NCBI RefSeq assembly: GCF_900103665.1 | Contig: NZ_FNGY01000010.1 | Span: forward strand, 186,001-250,000 | From: Pedobacter steynii | Lineage (GTDB): Bacteria > Bacteroidota > Bacteroidia > Sphingobacteriales > Sphingobacteriaceae | Direction: 5' to 3' | Length of the DNA: 64,000 bases | Shown: positions 38,489-48,253 of the stretch, piece after piece | Layout of the letters: each line of letters starts with the position of its first letter | How positions within the stretch are numbered: the stretch's first letter is position 1 | Position numbers and translations under genes: made by a program | Notes under the pieces: generated by a model | Seen by the model: only the letters and a program-made list of their open reading frames with translations | Told to the model about the DNA's origin: nothing | Database searches by the model: none

Positions 38489-38656
38489 TGGCCTAAAATA
38501 GTATAAAGATTTAAATTATCCTGTTATCCGCGATCCATTAGCAAGATTGAGGCCAGTTATTCCTAACGGATTTATTTTTAAAGAATTGTTTTTAGCGCAA
38601 AGATTCTTTTTGGTAACAGTTCGGTTGTTATGATTAGTCCTTTACGATTATTTGCC

Positions 38657-38664
38657 TATTTTTG
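38657..38664 (+). promoter_or_regulatory. -7 promoter element of the DHS-like gene
   Basis: TATTTTTG is an exact TAnnTTTG match, 25 nt before ATG 38690. The -33 region is not clear. Confidence 0.5.
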
Positions 38665-38689
38665 CGGCAACAACAAAATTTAATCAAAG

Positions 38690-39670
38690 ATGAGTACAAC
38701 AAGAGGACCTATCTCGCAATTCATGGAGAAGCATTATCTCCATTTTAATGCGGCAGCTATGATGGATGCGGCTAAAGGATACGAAACACATTTAGATGAA
38801 GGTGGTAAGATGATGATTACCCTTGCAGGTGCGATGAGTACAGCAGAGCTGGGAATCTCCTTAGCCGAAATGATCCGTCAGGATAAAGTTTCGATCATTT
38901 CCTGTACCGGTGCCAACCTGGAGGAAGATATCATGAACCTTGTTGCGCATTCACATTATAAAAGAGTACCTAATTACCGTGACCTGAGCCCTCAGGACGA
39001 GTGGGATCTTTTGGAGAACCATTACAACAGGGTTACAGATACTTGTATTCCTGAAGAAGAAGCTTTCCGCAGGTTGCAGAAGCACATTCATAAGATCTGG
39101 ACAGATGCAGAAAAAGCAGGGGAACGTTATTTCCCGCATGAGTTTATGTACAAGATGTTATTGAGTGGAGATTTAGAGCAATACTACGAGATTGATCCTA
39201 AAAATTCATGGATGCTTGCAGCGGCAGAAAAAAATCTTCCGATTGTAGTACCGGGATGGGAAGATTCTACGATGGGTAATATCTTCGCTTCTTATGTGAT
39301 GAAATCTGAATTGACGGCAACGACGATGAAAGGTGGAATTGAGTATATGGGTTATCTTGCAGACTGGTACATTAAAAACAGTTCAGGTAAAGGAATTGGA
39401 TTCTTCCAGATTGGTGGAGGTATTGCCGGTGACTTCCCGATTTGTGTCGTACCGATGCTTTATCAGGATATGGAAATGGAGAATATTCCATTCTGGAGCT
39501 ATTTCTGCCAGATCTCTGATTCTACTACTTCTTATGGTTCTTATTCAGGTGCTGTGCCTAATGAAAAAATCACCTGGGGTAAACTGGATATCAACACGCC
39601 TAAGTTCATCGTTGAATCAGATGCAACAATCGTTGCTCCACTGATCTTTTCATGGATATTAAAAATGTAA
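38690..39670 (+). CDS. Deoxyhypusine-synthase-family protein without the catalytic lysine
   Basis: The 326-residue product belongs to the deoxyhypusine synthase (DHS) fold: LAGAMSTAELG, TGANLEEDI, YGSYSGAVPNEKITWGKL. DHS attaches an aminobutyl group from spermidine to a lysine of eIF5A, which bacteria lack. In DHS the active lysine lies in GGGVVKHH; here the matching segment is GGGIAGDF, so the position is glycine. The NAD and substrate residues around DxxxSGA are partly kept. Bacterial relatives are thought to act on polyamines or related amines. It stands alone, closed by a terminator. Confidence 0.8.
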   Translation: MSTTRGPISQFMEKHYLHFNAAAMMDAAKGYETHLDEGGKMMITLAGAMSTAELGISLAEMIRQDKVSIISCTGANLEEDIMNLVAHSHYKRVPNYRDLSPQDEWDLLENHYNRVTDTCIPEEEAFRRLQKHIHKIWTDAEKAGERYFPHEFMYKMLLSGDLEQYYEIDPKNSWMLAAAEKNLPIVVPGWEDSTMGNIFASYVMKSELTATTMKGGIEYMGYLADWYIKNSSGKGIGFFQIGGGIAGDFPICVVPMLYQDMEMENIPFWSYFCQISDSTTSYGSYSGAVPNEKITWGKLDINTPKFIVESDATIVAPLIFSWILKM

Positions 39671-39712
39671 ATTGAATTTACAAATATTGCCAATTTGAAG
39701 TTGGCTGTCGGG

Positions 39713-39743
39713 AATCAGCAATTTTTTAAAAATTGCTGATTTT
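39713..39743 (+). terminator. Terminator of the DHS-like gene
   Basis: AATCAGCAATTTTT (39713-39726) and AAAAATTGCTGATT (39728-39741) form a long stem followed by T. Confidence 0.75.
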
Positions 39744-39807
39744 CCTCGTTTAAAGCCCCAAAAACGAACTATTTAGATTGATTATAAATTGTATTTACTG
39801 TCATTTA

Positions 39808-39841
39808 TTTGTCATTGGTAAGTTAATAAATTTTACTTTTG
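39808..39841 (+). promoter_or_regulatory. Promoter of the Alternative Complex III operon
   Basis: TTTG at 39808-39811 and TACTTTTG at 39834-39841 match the Bacteroidota -33/-7 pair with 22 nt between them. The leader to the actA ATG is about 75 nt. Confidence 0.55.
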
Positions 39842-39922
39842 TGGACGTTTTGGTGAAGAACCTAAGTTCGAACATCAAATGCGGTTTACAAGTTTTTTAA
39901 AAAATAGCATAAAATACTCATT

Positions 39923-41218
39923 ATGAGGGATATCTCATTGATCATTAGAAGAGTTTGGAAGTCAACAGTCATGTTAACGGCCCTATCTGTTTTAATCGTT
40001 TCTGCAACACAAGCGCAAGATGTAGTGGAGGGAAGAAAAATATTTAAAGATAAATGTTCTTCTTGTCACCAATTAGACCGTAACAGCACAGGTCCGGCTT
40101 TAACTGCTAAAGTTAACGAGCTGGATGAAGCATTTACCATCAAGTGGGTTAAGAACTGGAAAGCTTTAGTTGATGCCGGTGATAAGCAGGCGATCGAAGC
40201 ATCTAAGTTTTCTCCGTCGGAGATGACTACGTTCCCACAGCTGACGGACGACCAAATTAAAAATGTAATCGCATATGCGAAAGCAGGCGAACCTAAGAAA
40301 GAAGCGGCAGCTGGTGCCGGTGCTGAAGCTGCATCAACCGGTGTATCTGATTTCTCTATCGCCGGTATCGTTGCTATTATATTAATATCGATTGCGGTAT
40401 TAGTTATACTGGGACGTGCCATTAAAATGTTAGAGCGTTTGATTCTGCAGAGACAAGGTGTTGTTCTTGCAGAAGAAGAAAACGTTTCTCTGGCAACAGG
40501 CGTTCGCAGGTTATTCAAAAACAAGAAGTTTGTATTCTTCTTCATTCTATGTTTAGTAGTGAGCTTAGGTTCATTCGGCTGGATGGGCATGTGGAATACA
40601 GGTGTACACACTGGTTACCAACCGGTACAGCCGATTAAATTCTCTCACGAGTTGCACGCTGGTACAAACAAGATTGATTGTCAGTATTGCCATGCGGGAG
40701 CATTTAAATCTAAAAATTCAACGATACCATCTGTGAACGTTTGTATGAACTGTCACAAATCGGTACAGGCAACTGAAAAATACAACGGTGAGATTTCTCC
40801 TGAGATTCAGAAGATCTATACTGCCATTGGTTATGATCCTGCAACCTTGACTTATGACAAGACCAAGGAAAAACCAGTAGAGTGGGTACGTGTACACAAC
40901 CTTCCTGACTTTGCTTACTTCAACCACTCTCAACACGTAGTAGTAGGTGAGCAGGCGATCAGAAAAGAAAAAGGTTTAAAACCTAACGAGCCGGTATGTT
41001 TCGCATGTCATGGTCCGGTTGATACGATGGAAGAAATCTATCAGTTCTCTCCGCTAACGATGAAATGGTGTATCAATTGCCATAAAGACGCTGAGGTTTC
41101 AGGTAAAGACAATGCTTTCTATACGAAAGTGATTGAAGCCCATGAGAAAATCAAGAAAGGTGAGAAAATCACACCGGCATTATTGGGTGGTTTAGAGTGT
41201 GGTAAGTGCCACTATTAA
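39923..41218 (+). CDS. actA: ActA, multiheme cytochrome c subunit of Alternative Complex III
   Basis: ACIII oxidises menaquinol and passes electrons to cytochrome c or directly to the oxidase. This 431-residue subunit has six CxxCH heme sites: one in a small N-terminal cytochrome domain (CSSCH, residues 45-49) and five in the C-terminal domain (CQYCH about 253, CMNCH 274, CFACH 360, CINCH 384, CGKCH 427). Two hydrophobic segments, about 145-175 and 202-225, lie between. The ActA core described from other bacteria is pentaheme, so the N-terminal cytochrome is an addition. It opens the six-gene act operon. Confidence 0.9.
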   Translation: MRDISLIIRRVWKSTVMLTALSVLIVSATQAQDVVEGRKIFKDKCSSCHQLDRNSTGPALTAKVNELDEAFTIKWVKNWKALVDAGDKQAIEASKFSPSEMTTFPQLTDDQIKNVIAYAKAGEPKKEAAAGAGAEAASTGVSDFSIAGIVAIILISIAVLVILGRAIKMLERLILQRQGVVLAEEENVSLATGVRRLFKNKKFVFFFILCLVVSLGSFGWMGMWNTGVHTGYQPVQPIKFSHELHAGTNKIDCQYCHAGAFKSKNSTIPSVNVCMNCHKSVQATEKYNGEISPEIQKIYTAIGYDPATLTYDKTKEKPVEWVRVHNLPDFAYFNHSQHVVVGEQAIRKEKGLKPNEPVCFACHGPVDTMEEIYQFSPLTMKWCINCHKDAEVSGKDNAFYTKVIEAHEKIKKGEKITPALLGGLECGKCHY

Positions 41219-41266
41219 TAGTAGAGTTTAATAAAAGAACGTTCGATAAACAGTAATATAGCTTAA

Positions 41267-44200
41267 ATGGAAAGCAATAAAAAATACTGGAAAGGCTTAG
41301 AGGAGTATAAAAACACTCCCGATTTTGTTGAAAACAACAAAAACGAATTTGCTGAGCCCCTTCCAATAGAAGATGTTTTAAATGAAGCAGGGTTGAGTAC
41401 GGTAACCCCGCGCCGTGACTTTTTAAAAGCTTTAGGCTTCGGCCTGGGGGCGGTAACGCTTGCAGCTTGTCAATCAGCTCCGGTTCATAAATCAATTCCT
41501 TATGTCATTAAACCTGAGGAGGTAGTTCCGGGTATCCCTAACTACTATGTTTCAAGTTTCAATGGTCAGAGTATTTTGGTGAAGACCAGAGAGGGACGTC
41601 CTATTAAAATTGATGCCAATCCAAATGCAGGAGAATTCAACTGCGGTACAGATTCACAGGCACAAGCTTCGGTTTTAGACCTTTATGATGTTTCTAAATT
41701 ACAGGGTCCTGTATTAAAGGATGATGAGAAAGCAACATGGGCTAAGATTGATGAGTTTGTAAAAGGAGAGTTAAATAAGGCTCAGGCTTCAGGAAAGAAA
41801 ATCCGCGTGGTTTCCTCTACTGTAAACAGTCCTTCTACAAAAAATGTAATTGCTGACTTTGCTACTGCTTATCCTAATACGAAGCATGTACAATATGATG
41901 CAGTTTCTTATACTGGTATCATCAAAGCAAATGAAAATAGCTTTGGTAAAGCGGTAGTTCCAAAATACAGATTCGATAAAGCTGACCTGATCGTAAGTTT
42001 CGGTGCAGACTTTTTAGGTACCTGGATCAGCGGTGAAGAATTTACTGCCCAGTATATTGCGAACAGAAATCACAAGTCATTAAAGGCTGGTAAAATGTCA
42101 CGTCACTTCCAGTTTGAAGCTGGTATGAGTTTAACAGGTACTAACGCAGATACGCGTGTTCCTGTGAAATTATCAGAAGAGGGACCTGCATTAATTACCT
42201 TATATAATACCATTACCGGAAATACTTTAGCTGGTGGTGCTTTACCTAATAACGTAACAGCTGATAAAGCGATTAAGTTAGTAGCGAAAGAATTGTTACA
42301 AAACAAAGGGAAATCAGTAGTGGTTTCAGGTTCAAATGACGTATCTACTCAGATTCTGGTAAATGCGATCAACTCTGCAATCGGTAGCTACGGAACAACG
42401 ATCGACTTAGACAATCCTTGCAAACGTTACGCAGGTAATGATGCAGAATTTGCAGAGTTCATCAATGAAATGAGCAGGGGAGAAGTTGCAGCAGTATTCT
42501 TCTTAGATACCAATCCTGGTTATGATGTGGCAAATGCGAAAGCATTCGCTGATGCTTTACAGAAAGTAGCTTTAAAAGTGTCTTTCTCTGACCGTAAGGA
42601 CGAGACTTCCACTTTATGTGATGTCATTGCCGTTAACCATAACTATTTAGAGTCATGGGGTGATGCTAACGCTTACGAAGGATCTTACTCTATTGTACAG
42701 CCAACAATCAATCCGGTATTCAATACCCGTCAGGCAGAAGAGAGTTTATTGATCTGGTCTGATAATGCGGTTAAAGATTACTATCAATACGTACGCAACA
42801 ACTGGGAACAAAGTATCCTTCCATTATTTGGAAAGAACTGGAAAGAAGTGTTGCAAACAGGTGTATTTACAGTTGCAGAGAAAGCAGCAGGAGCGTATAA
42901 CTTCAGCTTGTCATTAGCAGCAGTGATTCCTACTATTTTAAATAACAGCAAATCTTTAGCAAAAGACATCGAGTTACAGGTTTACGAAAGTGTACCGATG
43001 CGTGATGGTAAACATGCAAACAACGCATTTTTACAGGAATTGCCTGATCCGGTTTCGAAAGTAACCTGGGACAATTACATCGCTATCGCGCCTAAGTTCG
43101 CTGAGAAATTAGGTTATAAAGAATTCGATATCGTATCTGTGAAAGCAGCAAACGGTTATACTGTTGACTTGCCTGTGTTGATTCAACCGGGACAAGCTCA
43201 GGGAACTGCTTCGATCGCTTTAGGATATGGACGTACGAAAGTTGGTAAGGCAGGAAATAACGTTGGTCAAAACGCTTTCCCTTTTGTAAGCTTTAGCAAT
43301 GGTACTTCTAAATATGCTACAACGGTTCAGTTAACCGGTACTGGTCGCAGAGAAGAATTGGCGCAAACACAAACGCACCACTCTTTCGAGGGTAGAAATA
43401 TCATTCGTGAAGCTACGTTTGCAGAATACAAAAAGAATCCTGCAGCTGGTTCAGGTAATGACCATGCTAAGCATAAAACCTACGATATGTGGGATAAATA
43501 TGAGAAACCAGGTAACAACTGGGTTATGGCGATCGATTTGAACGCTTGTACTGGTTGCGGTTCTTGTATTGTTGCCTGTAACGTAGAGAATAACATTCCT
43601 GTTGTAGGTAAGGAAGAGGTTCGTAAGCGCAGAGAGATGCACTGGATCCGTATCGACCGTTACTACAGCTTTAATGTAGAGGGCGAAGCTCATGGAGAGA
43701 AAGCAGCACATGGCGCACATGGAAATGGCATCAATGCGGTGACTAAAGAGAAAGAAATTGCTCATTTGGACAACCTTGATAACGTATCTGTAGTTCACCA
43801 GCCGATGCTTTGTCAGCATTGTGATCACGCTCCTTGCGAAACAGTTTGTCCGGTATTGGCAACAGTACACTCATCTGATGGTTTGAACCATATGGCTTAT
43901 AACCGTTGTGTAGGTACCCGTTACTGCGCGAATAACTGTCCGTATAAAGTACGTCGTTTCAACTGGTTTAACTACTGGAATGATTCACGTTTCGACAACT
44001 ACCTGAACAACGAATTTACTCAGCTGGTACTTAACCCTGATGTAACTACCCGTTCAAGAGGGGTAATGGAGAAATGTTCGATGTGTATCCAACGTATCCA
44101 GGGCGGAAAACTAAAAGCTAAAATTGAGAAACGTCCATTAAAAGACGGAGATATCAAAATGGCTTGTCAGGAAGCATGTTCTGCAAATGCCATCATTTTT

Positions 44201-44344
44201 GGTGACGCCAATGATCCTGAATCCGAAGTATCTAAAGCATTACGTAGTGAGCGTATTTACTATGTTTTGGAAGAGATCAACGTACAGCCGGGTATAGGTT
44301 ATATGACAAAAATTAGAAACACAGATACAACAGTACAAGCGTAA
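41267..44344 (+). CDS. actB: ActB, iron-sulfur and molybdopterin-fold subunit of Alternative Complex III
   Basis: The 1,025-residue product has a Tat-type signal (PRRDFLKALGFGLGAVTLAAC, RR at 49-50, possible lipidated Cys68). A molybdopterin-oxidoreductase-like domain follows at about 80-700; in known ACIII structures this domain has no molybdenum cofactor. Then comes a ferredoxin-like domain with CTGCGSCIVAC (about 760), CQHCDHAPCETVC, CVGTRYCANNC and CSMCIQRI plus CQEAC, fitting three or four Fe-S clusters. It passes electrons from quinol towards ActA. Fusion of both domains is normal for the Bacteroidota ActB. Confidence 0.92.
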   Translation: MESNKKYWKGLEEYKNTPDFVENNKNEFAEPLPIEDVLNEAGLSTVTPRRDFLKALGFGLGAVTLAACQSAPVHKSIPYVIKPEEVVPGIPNYYVSSFNGQSILVKTREGRPIKIDANPNAGEFNCGTDSQAQASVLDLYDVSKLQGPVLKDDEKATWAKIDEFVKGELNKAQASGKKIRVVSSTVNSPSTKNVIADFATAYPNTKHVQYDAVSYTGIIKANENSFGKAVVPKYRFDKADLIVSFGADFLGTWISGEEFTAQYIANRNHKSLKAGKMSRHFQFEAGMSLTGTNADTRVPVKLSEEGPALITLYNTITGNTLAGGALPNNVTADKAIKLVAKELLQNKGKSVVVSGSNDVSTQILVNAINSAIGSYGTTIDLDNPCKRYAGNDAEFAEFINEMSRGEVAAVFFLDTNPGYDVANAKAFADALQKVALKVSFSDRKDETSTLCDVIAVNHNYLESWGDANAYEGSYSIVQPTINPVFNTRQAEESLLIWSDNAVKDYYQYVRNNWEQSILPLFGKNWKEVLQTGVFTVAEKAAGAYNFSLSLAAVIPTILNNSKSLAKDIELQVYESVPMRDGKHANNAFLQELPDPVSKVTWDNYIAIAPKFAEKLGYKEFDIVSVKAANGYTVDLPVLIQPGQAQGTASIALGYGRTKVGKAGNNVGQNAFPFVSFSNGTSKYATTVQLTGTGRREELAQTQTHHSFEGRNIIREATFAEYKKNPAAGSGNDHAKHKTYDMWDKYEKPGNNWVMAIDLNACTGCGSCIVACNVENNIPVVGKEEVRKRREMHWIRIDRYYSFNVEGEAHGEKAAHGAHGNGINAVTKEKEIAHLDNLDNVSVVHQPMLCQHCDHAPCETVCPVLATVHSSDGLNHMAYNRCVGTRYCANNCPYKVRRFNWFNYWNDSRFDNYLNNEFTQLVLNPDVTTRSRGVMEKCSMCIQRIQGGKLKAKIEKRPLKDGDIKMACQEACSANAIIFGDANDPESEVSKALRSERIYYVLEEINVQPGIGYMTKIRNTDTTVQA

Positions 44345-44367
44345 GCTGATATTAAAGAAAATAAATT

Positions 44368-45840
44368 ATGTCAGGACATAAGGAATCAATATTAAGAGAA
44401 CCATTAATCACCGGCAATGATATCACGTATGCAAAAATTACGAATGATATCTTAATGCCAGTTGAGAATAAGCCTAATAAGGCATGGTGGATAGGATTTA
44501 TACTAGCACTTTGCGGCGCCACACTTTGGTTGGTTTCCGTAGGGTATACCTTCTGGTTTGGTATCGGTGCTTGGGGATTAAATAAAACAGTAGGATGGGC
44601 ATGGGACATCACCGGATTCGTTTGGTGGGTAGGTATCGGTCACGCTGGAACACTAATCTCTGCGGTACTGTTACTCTTCCGTCAGAACTGGAGGAACTCC
44701 ATTAACCGTTCAGCGGAGGCGATGACGATCTTCGCCGTAATCTGTGCGGCCACGTATGTAGTATCCCACATGGGTAGACCATGGCTGGCTTACTGGGTAC
44801 TTCCACTGCCAAATCAATTCGGATCATTATGGGTTAACTTTAACTCACCCTTAGTTTGGGATATGTTTGCGATCTCTACTTACTTCTCGGTATCACTATT
44901 GTTCTGGTATACAGGTTTACTACCTGATATCGCGACGATCCGTGACCGTGCAACAGGTGTGAGACGTAAGATCTATTCTATCTTCTCTTTCGGATGGTCT
45001 GGTAACGTAAAAACCTGGCAACGTTTTGAGGCAGTGTCCTTAATCCTTGCGGGTATCTCTACACCACTGGTACTTTCGGTACACACGATTGTATCCATGG
45101 ACTTTGCAACCTCGGTAATTCCGGGATGGCATACCACGATCTTCCCTCCATACTTCGTAGCAGGGGCGATTTTCTCCGGATTTGCGATGGTGTTAACCTT
45201 ATTACTGGTTGCACGTAAAGTGTTAGGTCTGGAAAACTACATCACCATGTTCCACATTGAATCGATGAATAAGATCATCATTCTAACCGGATCTATCGTA
45301 GGTGTGGCTTATATCACCGAGTTTTTCATTGCCTGGTACTCAGGTTCAGAATACGAGCAATACGCTTTCATTAACCGTTCGACCGGTCCATACTGGTGGG
45401 CATACTGGATGATGATGACGTGTAACGTAATCTCTCCTCAGTTGCTTTGGTTCAAAAAGATCCGTACCAACATTCCTGCAACCTGGATTCTGTCTATTGT
45501 TGTGAACATCGGTATGTGGTTCGAACGTTTCGTAATTATCGTGACTTCATTACACCGTGATTATATCCCTTCAAGTTGGGCGATGTTCTATCCAACATGG
45601 GTAGACGTGGGTGTCTTTGTAGGATCAATCGGAGTGTTCTTTACTTTGTTCCTTTTATTCTTAAGGGTATTGCCTTCAATCGCGATTGCTGAGGTGAAAC
45701 TATTACTGAAGAGTGCGAGTGAGCAATCTAAAATGGAGCAGATTAAAGAAGGTCATTTAGATAAGGAGCAAGTTGCGGAATACGTAGAGTCTCTGGAGAA
45801 ATTTGATAGTGTTAAACAAGAAGAATACGCAAAAATATAA
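44368..45840 (+). CDS. actC: ActC, NrfD/PsrC-like membrane subunit of Alternative Complex III
   Basis: The 490-residue product is a polytopic membrane protein of about ten helices (for example WWIGFILALCGATLWLVSVGY and TLISAVLLLFRQNW) in the NrfD/PsrC family. In ACIII this subunit forms the quinol-binding site. It follows actB by 23 nt. The family alone could mean polysulfide or nitrite reductase, but the act gene order fixes the complex. Confidence 0.93.
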   Translation: MSGHKESILREPLITGNDITYAKITNDILMPVENKPNKAWWIGFILALCGATLWLVSVGYTFWFGIGAWGLNKTVGWAWDITGFVWWVGIGHAGTLISAVLLLFRQNWRNSINRSAEAMTIFAVICAATYVVSHMGRPWLAYWVLPLPNQFGSLWVNFNSPLVWDMFAISTYFSVSLLFWYTGLLPDIATIRDRATGVRRKIYSIFSFGWSGNVKTWQRFEAVSLILAGISTPLVLSVHTIVSMDFATSVIPGWHTTIFPPYFVAGAIFSGFAMVLTLLLVARKVLGLENYITMFHIESMNKIIILTGSIVGVAYITEFFIAWYSGSEYEQYAFINRSTGPYWWAYWMMMTCNVISPQLLWFKKIRTNIPATWILSIVVNIGMWFERFVIIVTSLHRDYIPSSWAMFYPTWVDVGVFVGSIGVFFTLFLLFLRVLPSIAIAEVKLLLKSASEQSKMEQIKEGHLDKEQVAEYVESLEKFDSVKQEEYAKI

Positions 45841-45842
45841 CA

Positions 45843-46379
45843 ATGAGTAATATCAAATATATTTTAGGCAGTTTTGGTGATCCTGACGAAATGATGCATG
45901 GCATCGAGAAGTTACAGGAAAATAACATTAAGATACATGATGTTTATACGCCAATGCCTATTCACGGCATCGAAGCTAAATTAGGGGTCAAAAGATCCAG
46001 GTTAGATATTCTCGCTTTCTTTTGCGGGATTACAGGAACTATGTCTGCATTTGCACTGATCTACTTAACCTCGGTGGTAGACTGGAAACATAATATAGGT
46101 GGTAAACCAGCTTTAGCACTTCCGGATTTTATTCCGATTATGTTTGAGGTGACGATCCTTTTCTGTGCATTCAGTTTGGTAGGTGCTTATTACGCTTCTA
46201 CACATTTATTCCCTGGAAGAGCACCAAGAGTGATGGACTTAAGGGCAACAGACGACAGATTTATTATCGCTATTGATGCAAAAGAAAACGCGGAACATAG
46301 TAAGATAGATGGTTTATTAAAAGATGCAGGTGCTCTAGAAATTAAGCACAATGAAAGGAAGTACATTAGCTATGAATAA
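45843..46379 (+). CDS. actD: ActD, DUF3341 membrane subunit of Alternative Complex III
   Basis: The 178-residue product is DUF3341 (ActD), with two transmembrane helices (about 55-80 and 98-120) and a soluble N-terminal domain (ILGSFGDPDEMMHGIEKL). It lies 2 nt after actC. Its C-terminal codons overlap the start of actE. Confidence 0.92.
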   Translation: MSNIKYILGSFGDPDEMMHGIEKLQENNIKIHDVYTPMPIHGIEAKLGVKRSRLDILAFFCGITGTMSAFALIYLTSVVDWKHNIGGKPALALPDFIPIMFEVTILFCAFSLVGAYYASTHLFPGRAPRVMDLRATDDRFIIAIDAKENAEHSKIDGLLKDAGALEIKHNERKYISYE

Positions 46380-46956
46380 GAATAAAGTAGTTTTAGCCTC
46401 ATTTTGTATTCTTGCCAGTGCTGTAATATTTTCAGCATGTAAGGATAAGCAGAGTACAGGTTTAGAATATGCAAGGAACATGTATGATCCGATTGCTTAT
46501 AACCCGGATCAGCCAAACAAAAACTTTAAGAACGGACAGACGGCACAAACACCGCCGGCTAATACCGCTCCTGTAGGATTCGATAAATATGATTATCCGA
46601 ATACTAAGGATGGTTATGAAGCAGCTGGTGCCGCTTTAGTGAATCCAGTTCCTGCTACAGAGCAAAACCTGATTTCAGGAAAGCATTACTTCACGGTATT
46701 TTGTGCTCCATGTCATGGAGAAAAAGGAGACGGACAAGGTCACCTGGTAAAAATCGAGAAGATCAGTGGTATTCCTTCTTACCATGGTGATGCGACTTCA
46801 TCACGTGGTGGTAACATGAAAGACCTGAGCGCAGGAAAAATTTACCATACCATTATGTATGGTCTAAACAACATGGGTTCACATGCTTCACAACTATCTC
46901 CTGAAGAGAGATGGAAAGTCGTGATGTATGTTCAACAATTACAAAAAATACAATAG
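46372..46956 (+). CDS. actE: ActE, monoheme cytochrome c subunit of Alternative Complex III
   Basis: Starting at ATG 46372, the product begins with a lipoprotein signal (LASAVIFSAC, Cys23); ATG 46351 lies inside actD and would spoil it. The 194-residue protein has one heme site CAPCH (about 111) with the distal Met in GLNNMGSHA. It overlaps actD by 8 nt. Confidence 0.92.
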   Translation: MNKNKVVLASFCILASAVIFSACKDKQSTGLEYARNMYDPIAYNPDQPNKNFKNGQTAQTPPANTAPVGFDKYDYPNTKDGYEAAGAALVNPVPATEQNLISGKHYFTVFCAPCHGEKGDGQGHLVKIEKISGIPSYHGDATSSRGGNMKDLSAGKIYHTIMYGLNNMGSHASQLSPEERWKVVMYVQQLQKIQ

Positions 46957-46970
46957 AAAAGCACAAATAA

Positions 46971-48185
46971 ATGGGAACTCACAATTATAATTTAACTGAG
47001 CAGTTTGAGTTTACAGGTAAAGCAAAAACCTTAAGCTTTGTCGCTATTGCCGTAGGGGTATTAGCTATAGGGTACGGTTTTACGGCGAAGGAGCTTCATG
47101 AGCGTACTTTTGCCAACTTGTTACTGATGGCTTATTACTTCGCATGTGTTTGCATGTCAGGTGCATTCTTTCTTGCTGTTCAATTTGTAGCACAGGCAGG
47201 ATGGTCTGCTTCTATACTACGTGTACCTCAGGCCATGGCCAAAACATTACCAATTGCGGTGGTTATTCTGATCGCAGTAATGGCAGCGGGCTTGTATACA
47301 CATAACTTATATCATCACTGGAATGCTCCGGGATTAACGGATATAAATAGTCCTAACTATGATAAATTAATCGACGGTAAGTCGGCTTTCCTTAACGTAC
47401 CTTTCTTTATGGCACGTCAGGTGATCTTCTTAGGTGTGTATTGCATCTTTGCGGTACTTCTTGCTAAGTTATCGACAAATGAGGATTTAACCGGAGGATT
47501 AAATTCTTACAGAAAAAGCTTTAAATATTCTTGTATATTTTTAGTAATCTACGGTTTCACCACACCAATCTTTGCTTTTGATACGATCATGTCATTAGAG
47601 GCACACTGGTTCTCTACTATGTTTGGCTGGTATAACTTCGCCGCGATGTGGGTAAGCAGTTTAGCAACGATTGCCATCATCATTATCCTGTTGAGAAAAG
47701 CAGGTTACATGAGCTGGGTGAACAATAGTCACTTACACAACCTTGGACAGTTTATCTTCGGTTTCTCTATTTTCTGGACTTATGTATGGTTTGCTCAGTT
47801 TATGCTGATCTATTATGCAAACATGCCGGAAGAGACTGTATACTTCTACAAAAGGTTCGATCACTACGAATTTTGGTTCTATCTTAACCTGATCCTGAAT
47901 TTCTTAGCTCCGGTATTGTTATTAATGGACAGAGATAATAAAAGACAGGAAAACATCATGCTAACGGTGTGTATCATCGTATTGTGTGGACACTGGGTTG
48001 ATTATTACCAAATGATTATGCCTGGAACGGTTGAAGAACACCATGCTTTTGGTTTTATTGAGATCGGAACAGCCGTAGGTTTTGTAGGATTGTTTACCTT
48101 TACCGTTTTAAGAGCACTAAGTAAACAACCTTTGATCGCCAAGAACCATCCGTTCTTACAGGAAAGTTTGAATCATCACTTGTAA
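46971..48185 (+). CDS. actF: ActF, membrane subunit of Alternative Complex III
   Basis: The 404-residue product has about ten hydrophobic helices and is related to ActC at the fold level, as is known for ActF. Motifs include FFMARQVIFLGVYCIF and FWTYVWFAQFMLIYYAN. It starts 14 nt after actE and ends the act genes, 68 nt before coxB. Confidence 0.9.
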   Translation: MGTHNYNLTEQFEFTGKAKTLSFVAIAVGVLAIGYGFTAKELHERTFANLLLMAYYFACVCMSGAFFLAVQFVAQAGWSASILRVPQAMAKTLPIAVVILIAVMAAGLYTHNLYHHWNAPGLTDINSPNYDKLIDGKSAFLNVPFFMARQVIFLGVYCIFAVLLAKLSTNEDLTGGLNSYRKSFKYSCIFLVIYGFTTPIFAFDTIMSLEAHWFSTMFGWYNFAAMWVSSLATIAIIIILLRKAGYMSWVNNSHLHNLGQFIFGFSIFWTYVWFAQFMLIYYANMPEETVYFYKRFDHYEFWFYLNLILNFLAPVLLLMDRDNKRQENIMLTVCIIVLCGHWVDYYQMIMPGTVEEHHAFGFIEIGTAVGFVGLFTFTVLRALSKQPLIAKNHPFLQESLNHHL

Positions 48186-48253
48186 TAGGTGATCTTAATA
48201 CAGTAAATAAAATAATAGTATAATAGAAGTACAGCGTTACTACTTTTAAGGAA

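Noticed and set aside
41267..44344. ActB read as an active molybdenum enzyme
   Set aside because: The molybdopterin-like domain is known to lack the cofactor in Alternative Complex III, and the gene is in the act operon.
44368..45840. NrfD-like gene read as a polysulfide or nitrite reductase subunit
   Set aside because: The surrounding multiheme, DUF3341 and ActF-like genes and the following oxidase genes match the act operon order.
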